DNA of 64,000 bases, from positions 1 to 64,000 of the forward strand of contig JBJMHZ010000009.1 in NCBI GenBank assembly GCA_045807125.1, read 5' to 3'. The number at the start of each line of letters is the position of its first letter. Positions within the stretch are counted from its first letter, which is position 1. A program made the translations under genes and the position numbers. The notes beneath the pieces are model-generated. The model did not search any database, was not told the origin of the DNA, and worked only from the letters and a program-made list of their open reading frames with translations. The DNA comes from JBJMHZ01 sp045807125 (GTDB taxonomy: Bacteria; Actinomycetota; Actinomycetes; JAWWOL01). Positions 21,005 through 27,047 of this stretch are shown here, one piece after another.

Positions 21005-21658
21005 ATGACTCATCCGCTCTCTGGAGAGCAGTACGAGCAGGGTGAGGCTGGGACCGCCCAGGCGCCGCTCGTGCCGATGGAGGAGCGCCCGCACGGCTTC
21101 GACGTCGTCCTGCGCGGCTACGACCGCGACCAGGTCGACCGGCACGTCGCCTGGCTGGAGGGGCTGCTCGCGCAGGCCGAGGAGTCGGCCGGTGCCGCGA
21201 CCACCGCCGTCGACCAGGCCCGCGCCGAGGCGATGACCGCGCACCAGGAGGCGGCGCGGGCGAAGGCCGACCTCGAGCGCGGCAAGCCGACCTTCGAGGC
21301 GCTCGGCGAGCGCATCACCCGCATGCTGAAGCTGGCCGAGGAGGAGGCCGACGACCTGCGCGCCAAGGCCCGTGCCGACAGCGAGCAGATCCTCGCCCAG
21401 GCCCGCACCATGCAGGCGAGCGTCCAGGCGCAGCGCGACGAGACCATCGGCAAGGCCGAGCACGAGGCGTACGACATCGTGCAGGCGGCGCGCGCGCAGG
21501 CCGAGCAGATCGTGGCCGACGCCAAGCGCAGGTCCGACACGACGCTCGCCGACGCCCAGCGCCGGCTGGCCGAGCTCACCAAGCAGCGCGACGAGATCCG
21601 CTCCCAGCTCGCCCGGCTGCAGCAGCAGCTGGCCGCCCTCGCCGGTGGCGAGCAGTAG
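21005..21658 (+). CDS. FilP-like coiled-coil protein with DivIVA-type N-terminus
   Basis: Cytoskeletal or cell-pole coiled-coil protein by similarity. 217 residues from an ATG behind GAAGGAGGC. The N-terminal HGFDVVLRGYDRDQVDRHV segment is the short DivIVA-like motif found in Streptomyces FilP. FEALGERITRMLKLAEEEADDLR and the closing leucine/glutamine heptads also follow FilP. Almost the entire rest is Ala/Glu/Arg coiled coil. In Streptomyces filP and scy lie beside the epimerase/thiolase genes, so the position supports orthology, but this protein is shorter than FilP (about 310 residues) and no large Scy neighbour is present. A role in polarity or mechanical strength is inferred. Confidence 0.78.
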   Translation: MTHPLSGEQYEQGEAGTAQAPLVPMEERPHGFDVVLRGYDRDQVDRHVAWLEGLLAQAEESAGAATTAVDQARAEAMTAHQEAARAKADLERGKPTFEALGERITRMLKLAEEEADDLRAKARADSEQILAQARTMQASVQAQRDETIGKAEHEAYDIVQAARAQAEQIVADAKRRSDTTLADAQRRLAELTKQRDEIRSQLARLQQQLAALAGGEQ

Positions 21659-21667
21659 GACTGCGGC

Positions 21668-22450
21668 TCACCCGGCCAGGCGGTCGAGGAACGCCCGCAC
21701 CGCGCCGTTGAACGATTGCGGCGCCTCCATGGCGGAAAGGTGCCCGGCGCGCAGCAGCACGGCGAGCGTCGCCTCGGGCGCGGCCGCCGCCATCGCCTCC
21801 GCATCGGCGACCGGCGTCAGCCCGTCCTCGTCTCCGACGATCACGAGCACCGGCACCCTCAGCGCGCGCAGCACGCCGTACGAGTCCTCGCGGGCGGCCA
21901 TGGCCCGCTGCGCCCACGCGACCGCGGCCGGCGGCGCGGCCTCGACGAGCGCGCGCACCCGCTCGACGACCGAGGGCCGCTCCTCCCAGGTCGTCGCGCC
22001 GAGCAGGCCGGGCAGCACCTCGTCGGCGAGCACCGTCGACCCCGGATCGGCCAGGACGGCGGCGGCGATGCGCTCGCGGTTGGCCGCCGCCGGCGCCGGG
22101 TCGGCGCTCGCCCTGGTGTCGGCGAGCACCAGGCCGTCGAGCCGGTCGGGATGACGCCGGGCGAGCGCGAGCGCGACGTAGCCACCCATCGACAGGCCGC
22201 CGACCACGGCGCGGTCGATGCCGCGCGCGTCGAGCAGCGCGGCGAGGTCGTCGGCCGCGTGGTGCAGCGACGGCTCGTCGCCGCCGAGCGGCGACCCGCC
22301 GAAACCGCGCTGGTCGGGGGTGATGAGCCGGCAGGCCGTGGCCAGCTCGGCCCGCTGGTCGTCCCACATCGCGCTCGACAGCGGGAACGCGTGCAGCAGC
22401 ACCAGCGGCCGGCCGGTGCCGCTCTCCGACGCATGCAGCGCGACCGTCAT
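21668..22450 (-). CDS. Alpha/beta hydrolase
   Basis: Serine hydrolase of the 3-oxoadipate enol-lactonase/esterase-like group. 260 residues from the ATG at 22450. The fold markers are LVLLHAFPLSSAMWDDQ (oxyanion region), GLSMGGYVALALA (nucleophile Ser in GxSxG), VIVGDEDGLTPV (acid) and RAGHLSAMEAP (His). No substrate can be deduced. It is the distal gene of a minus-strand group with the SDR, a second hydrolase, a zinc-ribbon protein and the double dehydrogenase. Confidence 0.85.
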   Translation of the reverse strand: MTVALHASESGTGRPLVLLHAFPLSSAMWDDQRAELATACRLITPDQRGFGGSPLGGDEPSLHHAADDLAALLDARGIDRAVVGGLSMGGYVALALARRHPDRLDGLVLADTRASADPAPAAANRERIAAAVLADPGSTVLADEVLPGLLGATTWEERPSVVERVRALVEAAPPAAVAWAQRAMAAREDSYGVLRALRVPVLVIVGDEDGLTPVADAEAMAAAAPEATLAVLLRAGHLSAMEAPQSFNGAVRAFLDRLAG

Positions 22451-22473
22451 GCCCGGACGGTACCGCCGAGCGG

Positions 22474-23235
22474 TCAGCCGGCGAGCAGTCCGCCGTCGAC
22501 CACGAGCGCGTGTCCCGTCACGAACGACGACGCGTCGCTCGCGAGGAACAGCGCCGGCCCGACCATCTCGCCGGCGTCGGCCCAGCGCCCGAGCGGCACG
22601 CCCTGCATCATCGCCCGCGTCGTCTCCTCGTTCTCCCACAGGTTGCGGTTGAGCTCGGTGGCCGTCCATCCGGGGCAGAGCGCGTTGACCCGCACGCCGG
22701 CGTGACCCCACTCCATCGCCAGCGACCGGGTGAGCGACACGACCGCGGCCTTGCTCGCGCCGTACGGGGTCACCAGCGGCGTGCCGGCCAGGCCGGCGAC
22801 GGACGCGACGTTGACCACCGAGCCGGCCCGGCGCTCCAGCAGGTGCGGGCCGACCGCCTGGCAGACGTGCACCACCGAGTCGACGTTGAGCCGCATCACC
22901 TTCTCCCACCCGGCGAAGCGCACGTCGGTGAACGGCACCATGAAGGCGGTGCCGCCCGCATTGTTGACGACCACGTCGAGCTGCCCGAGCGCGCGCAGCG
23001 CCTCGTCCACCATGGCCAGCACGCGGTCGCGGTCGGTGACGTCGCACGGGACGACGAGCGCCTCGCGCCCCAGCGCCCGTACCTCCTCGGCCACCGCGGC
23101 GAGCGCGGTCTCGTCGCGCGCGGCGAGCGCGACGTCGGCGCCGGCGCCGGCGAGGCCGAGCGCGATCGCCCGCCCGATGCCGCGCGAGGCACCGGTCACG
23201 AGCGCCTTCTTACCGGTCAGGTCGAAGCTCGTCAT
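22474..23235 (-). CDS. Short-chain dehydrogenase/reductase
   Basis: Classical SDR, 253 residues, of the FabG-like group. Motifs: TGASRGIG (cofactor), CDVTD, NNAGG, SVVNVASVAG with the catalytic Ser, and YGASKAAV (Tyr-xxx-Lys), then PGWTATEL and VDGGLL. The Arg in GASRGIG and the CDVTD sequence do not clearly settle NADH versus NADPH. Its ATG overlaps the stop of the upstream hydrolase gene (ATGA), so translation is coupled. A role in acyl-CoA metabolism (a 3-oxoacyl or 3-hydroxyacyl step) is possible from context but not shown. Confidence 0.88.
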   Translation of the reverse strand: MTSFDLTGKKALVTGASRGIGRAIALGLAGAGADVALAARDETALAAVAEEVRALGREALVVPCDVTDRDRVLAMVDEALRALGQLDVVVNNAGGTAFMVPFTDVRFAGWEKVMRLNVDSVVHVCQAVGPHLLERRAGSVVNVASVAGLAGTPLVTPYGASKAAVVSLTRSLAMEWGHAGVRVNALCPGWTATELNRNLWENEETTRAMMQGVPLGRWADAGEMVGPALFLASDASSFVTGHALVVDGGLLAG

Positions 23236-23963
23236 CCGGTCTCCTCGGGGGGCGGCCATGTCGTCGGGAGCGGCGCCCGGCCGGGCGCCACCCGTGCCAC
23301 GATCTCGTCGAGCGCCCGGCGGACGTGCGCCTCCCCCACCCACAGGTGCTTGGCGCCCCGCACGGCGACGAGCTCGCACTGCGGCACGCGGGCGAAGCGG
23401 GGCGCCGCCTCGGCCGGCGTCAGGTGCTCGTCGTGCTCGGGCACCAGCGCGAGCAGGGGGCGCCCGTCGGCCGCCCACGTGGCGAGCTCGCGGTCGCCGC
23501 AGCGCCGCAGCGGCGGCGACAGCAGCACGCCGCCGAGCACCTCCGGGTGCTCGAGCGCGTACCGCAGCACCAGCTCCGACCCGAACGACCAGCCGACGAG
23601 CCACGGCGCGGGCAGCGCCTGCCGGCGGGCGGCGTCGACCGCGGCGGCGACGTCGTGCCGCTCGCCCACCCCGCCGTCGTACGCGCCGTCGCTGCGCCCG
23701 TGCGCGCTGGCCGCGCCGCGCGCATTGACGCGCAGCACCGCGATGCCGGCGAGGGCCGGCAGCCGTCGCGCGGCCTTCCGGTACAGGTGGCTGTCCATCG
23801 ACCCGCCCTGGACCGTCAGCGGATGGAAGCACACCAAGGTGGCGACCGGCGGCCGGCCGGCGGGGGTGGCGAGCTCGGCGACGAGCGTCAGGCCGTCGGC
23901 GGTGCGCAGCTCGAGCGGCGTGCGCTCGGCGGGGAGCTCGGCGCTGCCCCGTACGTCGACCAC
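23232..23963 (-). CDS. Alpha/beta hydrolase, dienelactone-hydrolase-like
   Basis: Soluble hydrolase, 243 residues from a GTG at 23963 with a modest GGAGAG site; the longer open frame upstream has poor composition. Motifs: CFHPLTVQGGSMDSHLYRKA, LRVNARGAASAHG, GWSFGSELVLRYA (nucleophile Ser), PEHDEHLTP (acid) and RGAKHLWVGE (His). This pattern resembles bacterial alpha/beta hydrolases annotated as dienelactone hydrolase-like. It overlaps the SDR start by 4 bp and follows the zinc-ribbon gene by 29 bp. Confidence 0.78.
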   Translation of the reverse strand: MVDVRGSAELPAERTPLELRTADGLTLVAELATPAGRPPVATLVCFHPLTVQGGSMDSHLYRKAARRLPALAGIAVLRVNARGAASAHGRSDGAYDGGVGERHDVAAAVDAARRQALPAPWLVGWSFGSELVLRYALEHPEVLGGVLLSPPLRRCGDRELATWAADGRPLLALVPEHDEHLTPAEAAPRFARVPQCELVAVRGAKHLWVGEAHVRRALDEIVARVAPGRAPLPTTWPPPEETG

Positions 23964-23992
23964 GGCTCTCCGCGAGGGGCTCAAGGCCGCGC

Positions 23993-24238
23993 TCAATGCC
24001 TCGGCGCGTTGCGGGTGCGCTGCACCGTGGGCCCGCGGCGCAACCGGTTGCGCCAGCACGCCGCATGCCAGTGGCGGCGGCCGTCGACGTCGCCCTCCGG
24101 CCACGCGACGACGTGCGGCGTCGCCGGCCGGATCTCCTGGTCGCAGCCCGGGCACCGGTAGGGCTTGGTCGACGCCGAGCCGGTGATCCGGCGGACGACG
24201 AAATCGCCGTCCGGCCACGACTCGACCTGCTCGACCAT
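23993..24238 (-). CDS. Small putative zinc-binding protein, unknown
   Basis: Not recognised by name, but of a type widespread in actinobacteria. 81 residues. A probable metal site is formed by CPGCDQEI (Cys29, Cys32) and HWHAACWRN (His56, His58 and Cys61), separated by an acidic-aromatic stretch containing VVAWPEGD. A basic tail follows. It starts 20 bp after the double-dehydrogenase stop and precedes the hydrolase by 29 bp, so it belongs to that operon. Nucleic-acid or protein binding is likely; no enzymatic motif is visible. Confidence 0.7.
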   Translation of the reverse strand: MVEQVESWPDGDFVVRRITGSASTKPYRCPGCDQEIRPATPHVVAWPEGDVDGRRHWHAACWRNRLRRGPTVQRTRNAPRH

Positions 24239-24258
24239 GGTGGTGCCGTACCGCCGGC

Positions 24259-26040
24259 TCAACCGGTGTAGTCGCGGAAGCCCCGGCCCGTCTTGCGGCC
24301 GAGGTAGCCGGCGGTCACCAGGTGCTCGAGCAGCGGCGCCGGTGCGAACCCGGGCTCGCGGAACTCGTTGAACAGCGTGCGCTGGATGGCGAGCGCGACG
24401 TCGAGGCCCACGGTGTCGAGCAGCTCGAACGGGCCCATCGGCAGGCCGCAGCCGACCTTCATGGCGGCGTCGATGTCGTCGATCGTCGCGTAGTTGGACT
24501 GGAGCATCTTCACCGCGTCGTTGAGGTAGGGGAAGAGCAGCGCGTTGACGATGAAGCCGGCCCGGTCGCCGCACACGACGGGGTGCTTGCCCGCCCGCTC
24601 GCACACCGCGCGCACCGTCGCGACGACGTCCGGCGCGGTCCGCACGGTGGGCACGACCTCGACGAGCCGCATGAGGTGGGCTGGGTTGAACCAGTGCATC
24701 CCGACCACGTCGGCTGGGCGGCCGGTCGCCGCGGCGCACTCGATGACCGGCAGGCTCGACGTGGCGGTCGCGAGGACGGCCCCCGGCTTGCACACCTCGT
24801 CGAGGGCGGCGAAGAGCGCCTGCTTGACCGAGAGCTCCTCGACGACCGCTTCGATGACGAGGTCGCAGTCGGCGAGGTCGTCGAGGCGGGTCGTCGCGGT
24901 GATCCGCCCGAGCGCAGCCTCCATCTCGTCGTCGGTGAGCTTGCCCCTCGCCACCGCCTTGCCCATCGACGTGCGCAGGCCGGCGAGCGTCACGTGGGCC
25001 TTCTCGTCGCCCCGGGCGCGGAAGACGACGTCGTAGCCCGCCTTCGCGCACGACTCGGCGATGCCGCCGGCCATCGTTCCGCTGCCGACGATGCCGATCC
25101 GCTGCACCGGCCGGGCATCGGAGCTGCCGCCGACCCCGCCGGACGACGGCGCCGCCTCGTCGACGATGACCGGGGAGTCGGGGGCCTCGTACGCGTAGAA
25201 GCCGCGGCCGGTCTTGCGGCCGAGCAGCCCGGCCGTCACGAGCTGCTTGAGCGCGGGCGCCGGCGCGTGCAGGTGGTCGCGCGACTGGCGGTACATCGTG
25301 TCGAGGATCTCGTAGGCCGAGTCGAGGCCGATGAGGTCGAGCAGCGCGAGCGGGCCCATCGGGTAGCCGCAACCGAAGCGCATCGCCGCGTCGATGTCCT
25401 CGCGCGTCGCGTAGTGCGACTCGTACATCCGCATCGCGTTGTTCAGGTAGCCGAACAGCAGGGCGTTGGCGATGAAACCGGCCCGGTCACCGATCGTGAC
25501 GTCGACCTTGCCGAGCCGCTGGGCGAAGGCCTCGACGTCGGCCTCGACCTGCGGGTCGGTCACGACGGTCTTGACGACCTCGACCAGCTTCATCACCGGC
25601 GCCGGGTTGAAGAAGTGCATCCCGATCACGTGGCTCGGCCGGTTGGTCGCCACCGCGATCTCGGTCACCGACAGCGACGAGGTGTTGGTGGCGAGGATCG
25701 TGCCGGCCGGGCAGGCGCGGTCGAGCTCGGCGAACAGCGCCTGCTTCAGCGCCATGCGCTCGGGAATCGCCTCGATGACCAGGTCGGCGGCGGCCGCCTC
25801 GGCGACGTCGACGGTGAGCGCGATGCGGCCGAGCAGCTCGTCCTGGCCCTCCTGGGTCAGCTTGCCGCGCGTGACCGCGCGGCCGGTCGAGTGCAGCAGG
25901 TGGCCGCGCCCGCGCTCCAGGCTCGGCTCGTCGCGCTCGATGCCGATCACCTGGACGCCGGAGCGGGCGAGCACCTCCGCGATGCCGGCGCCCATCGTGC
26001 CGAGCCCCACCACCGCGACCGTCGAGAAGTCCCGTGCCAT
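24259..26040 (-). CDS. Double-length 3-hydroxyacyl-CoA dehydrogenase (two fused HCDH units)
   Basis: Oxidoreductase acting on 3-hydroxyacyl-CoA/3-oxoacyl-CoA, 593 residues. Two complete units are fused: residues about 5-285 and 312-593, each an NAD-binding Rossmann domain plus the C-terminal helical domain, joined by a Ser/Gly-rich linker. Unit 1: GLGTMGAG, NTSSLS, HFFNPAPVMKLVEV (His142, Glu154), GCGYPMGP. Unit 2: GSGTMAGG, HWFNPAHLMRLVEV (His449, Glu461), GCGLPMGP. The NTSS motif of unit 1 is ATSS in unit 2 (Asn119 replaced by Ala426), so the second site may be altered in activity or structure. Since single HCDH proteins dimerise, the fusion mimics a dimer. Three 11-bp repeats lie just upstream. 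Confidence 0.9.
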   Translation of the reverse strand: MARDFSTVAVVGLGTMGAGIAEVLARSGVQVIGIERDEPSLERGRGHLLHSTGRAVTRGKLTQEGQDELLGRIALTVDVAEAAAADLVIEAIPERMALKQALFAELDRACPAGTILATNTSSLSVTEIAVATNRPSHVIGMHFFNPAPVMKLVEVVKTVVTDPQVEADVEAFAQRLGKVDVTIGDRAGFIANALLFGYLNNAMRMYESHYATREDIDAAMRFGCGYPMGPLALLDLIGLDSAYEILDTMYRQSRDHLHAPAPALKQLVTAGLLGRKTGRGFYAYEAPDSPVIVDEAAPSSGGVGGSSDARPVQRIGIVGSGTMAGGIAESCAKAGYDVVFRARGDEKAHVTLAGLRTSMGKAVARGKLTDDEMEAALGRITATTRLDDLADCDLVIEAVVEELSVKQALFAALDEVCKPGAVLATATSSLPVIECAAATGRPADVVGMHWFNPAHLMRLVEVVPTVRTAPDVVATVRAVCERAGKHPVVCGDRAGFIVNALLFPYLNDAVKMLQSNYATIDDIDAAMKVGCGLPMGPFELLDTVGLDVALAIQRTLFNEFREPGFAPAPLLEHLVTAGYLGRKTGRGFRDYTG

Positions 26041-26064
26041 CGCCCCTGCCGTCCCCACGTCCGC

Positions 26065-26097
26065 CGTGCGCCCACCGTGCGCCCACCATGCGCCCGC
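26065..26097. repeat. Three tandem 11-bp repeats upstream of the double dehydrogenase
   Basis: Unit CGTGCGCCCAC occurs at 26065-26075 and 26076-26086, with a third diverged copy (CATGCGCCCGC) at 26087-26097. They lie 25-57 bp upstream of the start codon. The one-turn period is the spacing used by OmpR/PhoB-type and SARP activators, so this may be a regulator array. Confidence 0.6.
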
Positions 26098-26240
26098 CGT
26101 AGCTGCGCCGCACCCTGTCCTGCCGAGTCTCGCAGAGCGCCGGCCGCGGCTCCCAGCCGACCCTTTGGCGCGCCCCATGGACAGCGGCGCCGCGGGACGG
26201 TACAACGCCACCAGCCGGTTGAGCACTCAGCCGTCTCCTT

Positions 26241-26262
26241 GGCCCCCGCTTCGGCGGGGGCC
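26241..26262. other. Perfect hairpin with TTCG tetraloop upstream of the first STAS gene
   Basis: GGCCCCCGC-TTCG-GCGGGGGCC, a 9-bp stem closed by C(TTCG)G, an exceptionally stable RNA loop. It lies 29 bp upstream of the STAS start codon and 200 bp from the divergent dehydrogenase gene. It could be a 5'-UTR element, an mRNA stabiliser or a transcription barrier. Confidence 0.7.
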
Positions 26263-26291
26263 ACCGCCGACGTGCGGCCGAAGGAGCGACC

Positions 26292-26627
26292 GTGACCGCC
26301 GTCCCTCCGGCATTGCGCGTCATGACGACCCGCGCAGGGGCGCAGGTCGTCGTGGCGCTGGCCGGCGAGCTGGATCTCGCCTCCGCCCCTTTCCTGCTGG
26401 AGCGGCTCAGCTCGCTGGACGGGGGTGGCAGCCGGCCCGCCCGGGTGCTGATCGACGCGGGCTCGCTGACCTTCATCGACGTGGCCGGCGTGCGCGCCCT
26501 CTGCGCGCTCGCCGACGCGCTCGCGGCCGCGGGGACGAGCGTGGCGCTGCGCCGCTCGACGCCCCAGCTCGACCGGCTGCTCCGGCTGCTCGGCATCGGG
26601 CCAGGCCTCGTCCCCGGACGCTCCTGA
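26292..26627 (+). CDS. STAS-domain protein (anti-sigma factor antagonist-like)
   Basis: SpoIIAA/RsbV-like fold, 111 residues from a GTG behind GAAGGAG. The strand/helix pattern VVVALAGELDLASAPFL then LIDAGSLTFIDVAGVRALCALADAL is typical. The Ser that the kinase partner phosphorylates in SpoIIAA (DSSG) is replaced: the motif here is FIDVAGV (Val64). The protein therefore probably is not controlled by the usual serine phosphorylation, or serves as a constitutive binding partner. No anti-sigma kinase is adjacent. It is preceded by a TTCG-loop hairpin. Confidence 0.82.
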   Translation: MTAVPPALRVMTTRAGAQVVVALAGELDLASAPFLLERLSSLDGGGSRPARVLIDAGSLTFIDVAGVRALCALADALAAAGTSVALRRSTPQLDRLLRLLGIGPGLVPGRS

Positions 26628-26645
26628 CCACCGTGGTGCAATGCT

Positions 26646-26659
26646 CTCGTACGTACGAG
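26646..26659. promoter_or_regulatory. 14-bp perfect palindrome upstream of the coiled-coil gene
   Basis: CTCGTACGTACGAG, a perfect palindrome ending 37 bp upstream of the next start codon. Candidate repressor operator; CGTACG-rich palindromes of this size suit a TetR or GntR-type dimer, but no regulator gene is adjacent. Confidence 0.4.
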
Positions 26660-26696
26660 GGTGGACCAGGGTGGACGAGCGGGGCGAAGGAGCGCG

Positions 26697-27047
26697 ATGA
26701 GCCTAGCGGACAAGATGCGGGCACGAGCGACGCAGCTCGCCGACCAGGCCCAGCAGCGGATCGCGCAGGGCCAGGCCAAGCTGACCGAGCTCCAGGTGCG
26801 CAAGCAGGCCGACGCGCTGCTGCGCGACCTCGGCGCGGCGGTGTGGGCGGCGCAGCGGCAGGGCGGCCAGCACCAGCCGATCGAGGACGCGATGGCAGCC
26901 CTCGACGCGCACGTGGCCGCGCACGGGCCGATCGACACCGCTCCGTCGGCGCCGGACGAGCCCCCGGCCGTGCCGGACGAGCCCGCGACCGTGCCGGACG
27001 AGCCCGCGACCGTGCCGGACGAGCCCCCTACCCCGCCGACCCCGTAG
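26697..27047 (+). CDS. Small coiled-coil protein with Pro-Asp-Glu-Pro repeat tail
   Basis: Not recognised. 116 residues starting MSLADKMRARATQL behind GAAGGAG. The first 60 residues are helical and Gln/Ala/Lys-rich (QLADQAQQRIAQGQAKLTEL), probably amphipathic coiled coil. The C-terminal 30 residues are four copies of VPDEPAT-like units encoded by a 21-bp tandem repeat. The last 20 bp overlap the 3' end of the convergent ecm gene, which is unusual for two intact genes. The N-terminal part resembles small actinobacterial proteins of unknown role found near STAS and mutase genes. Confidence 0.6.
   Translation: MSLADKMRARATQLADQAQQRIAQGQAKLTELQVRKQADALLRDLGAAVWAAQRQGGQHQPIEDAMAALDAHVAAHGPIDTAPSAPDEPPAVPDEPATVPDEPATVPDEPPTPPTP
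26949..27032 (+). repeat. Four 21-bp tandem repeats in the coiled-coil gene
   Basis: Units at 26949, 26970, 26991 and 27012, each coding for a VPDEPAT-like heptapeptide. The first and last units carry a few changes. Copy number may vary between strains by slippage. Confidence 0.8.

Noticed and set aside
22474..23235. SDR as the acetoacetyl-CoA reductase PhaB of the ethylmalonyl-CoA pathway
   Set aside because: It has standard SDR motifs but nothing specific to PhaB; the step is already covered by two HCDH-type genes, so I left it as a general SDR.
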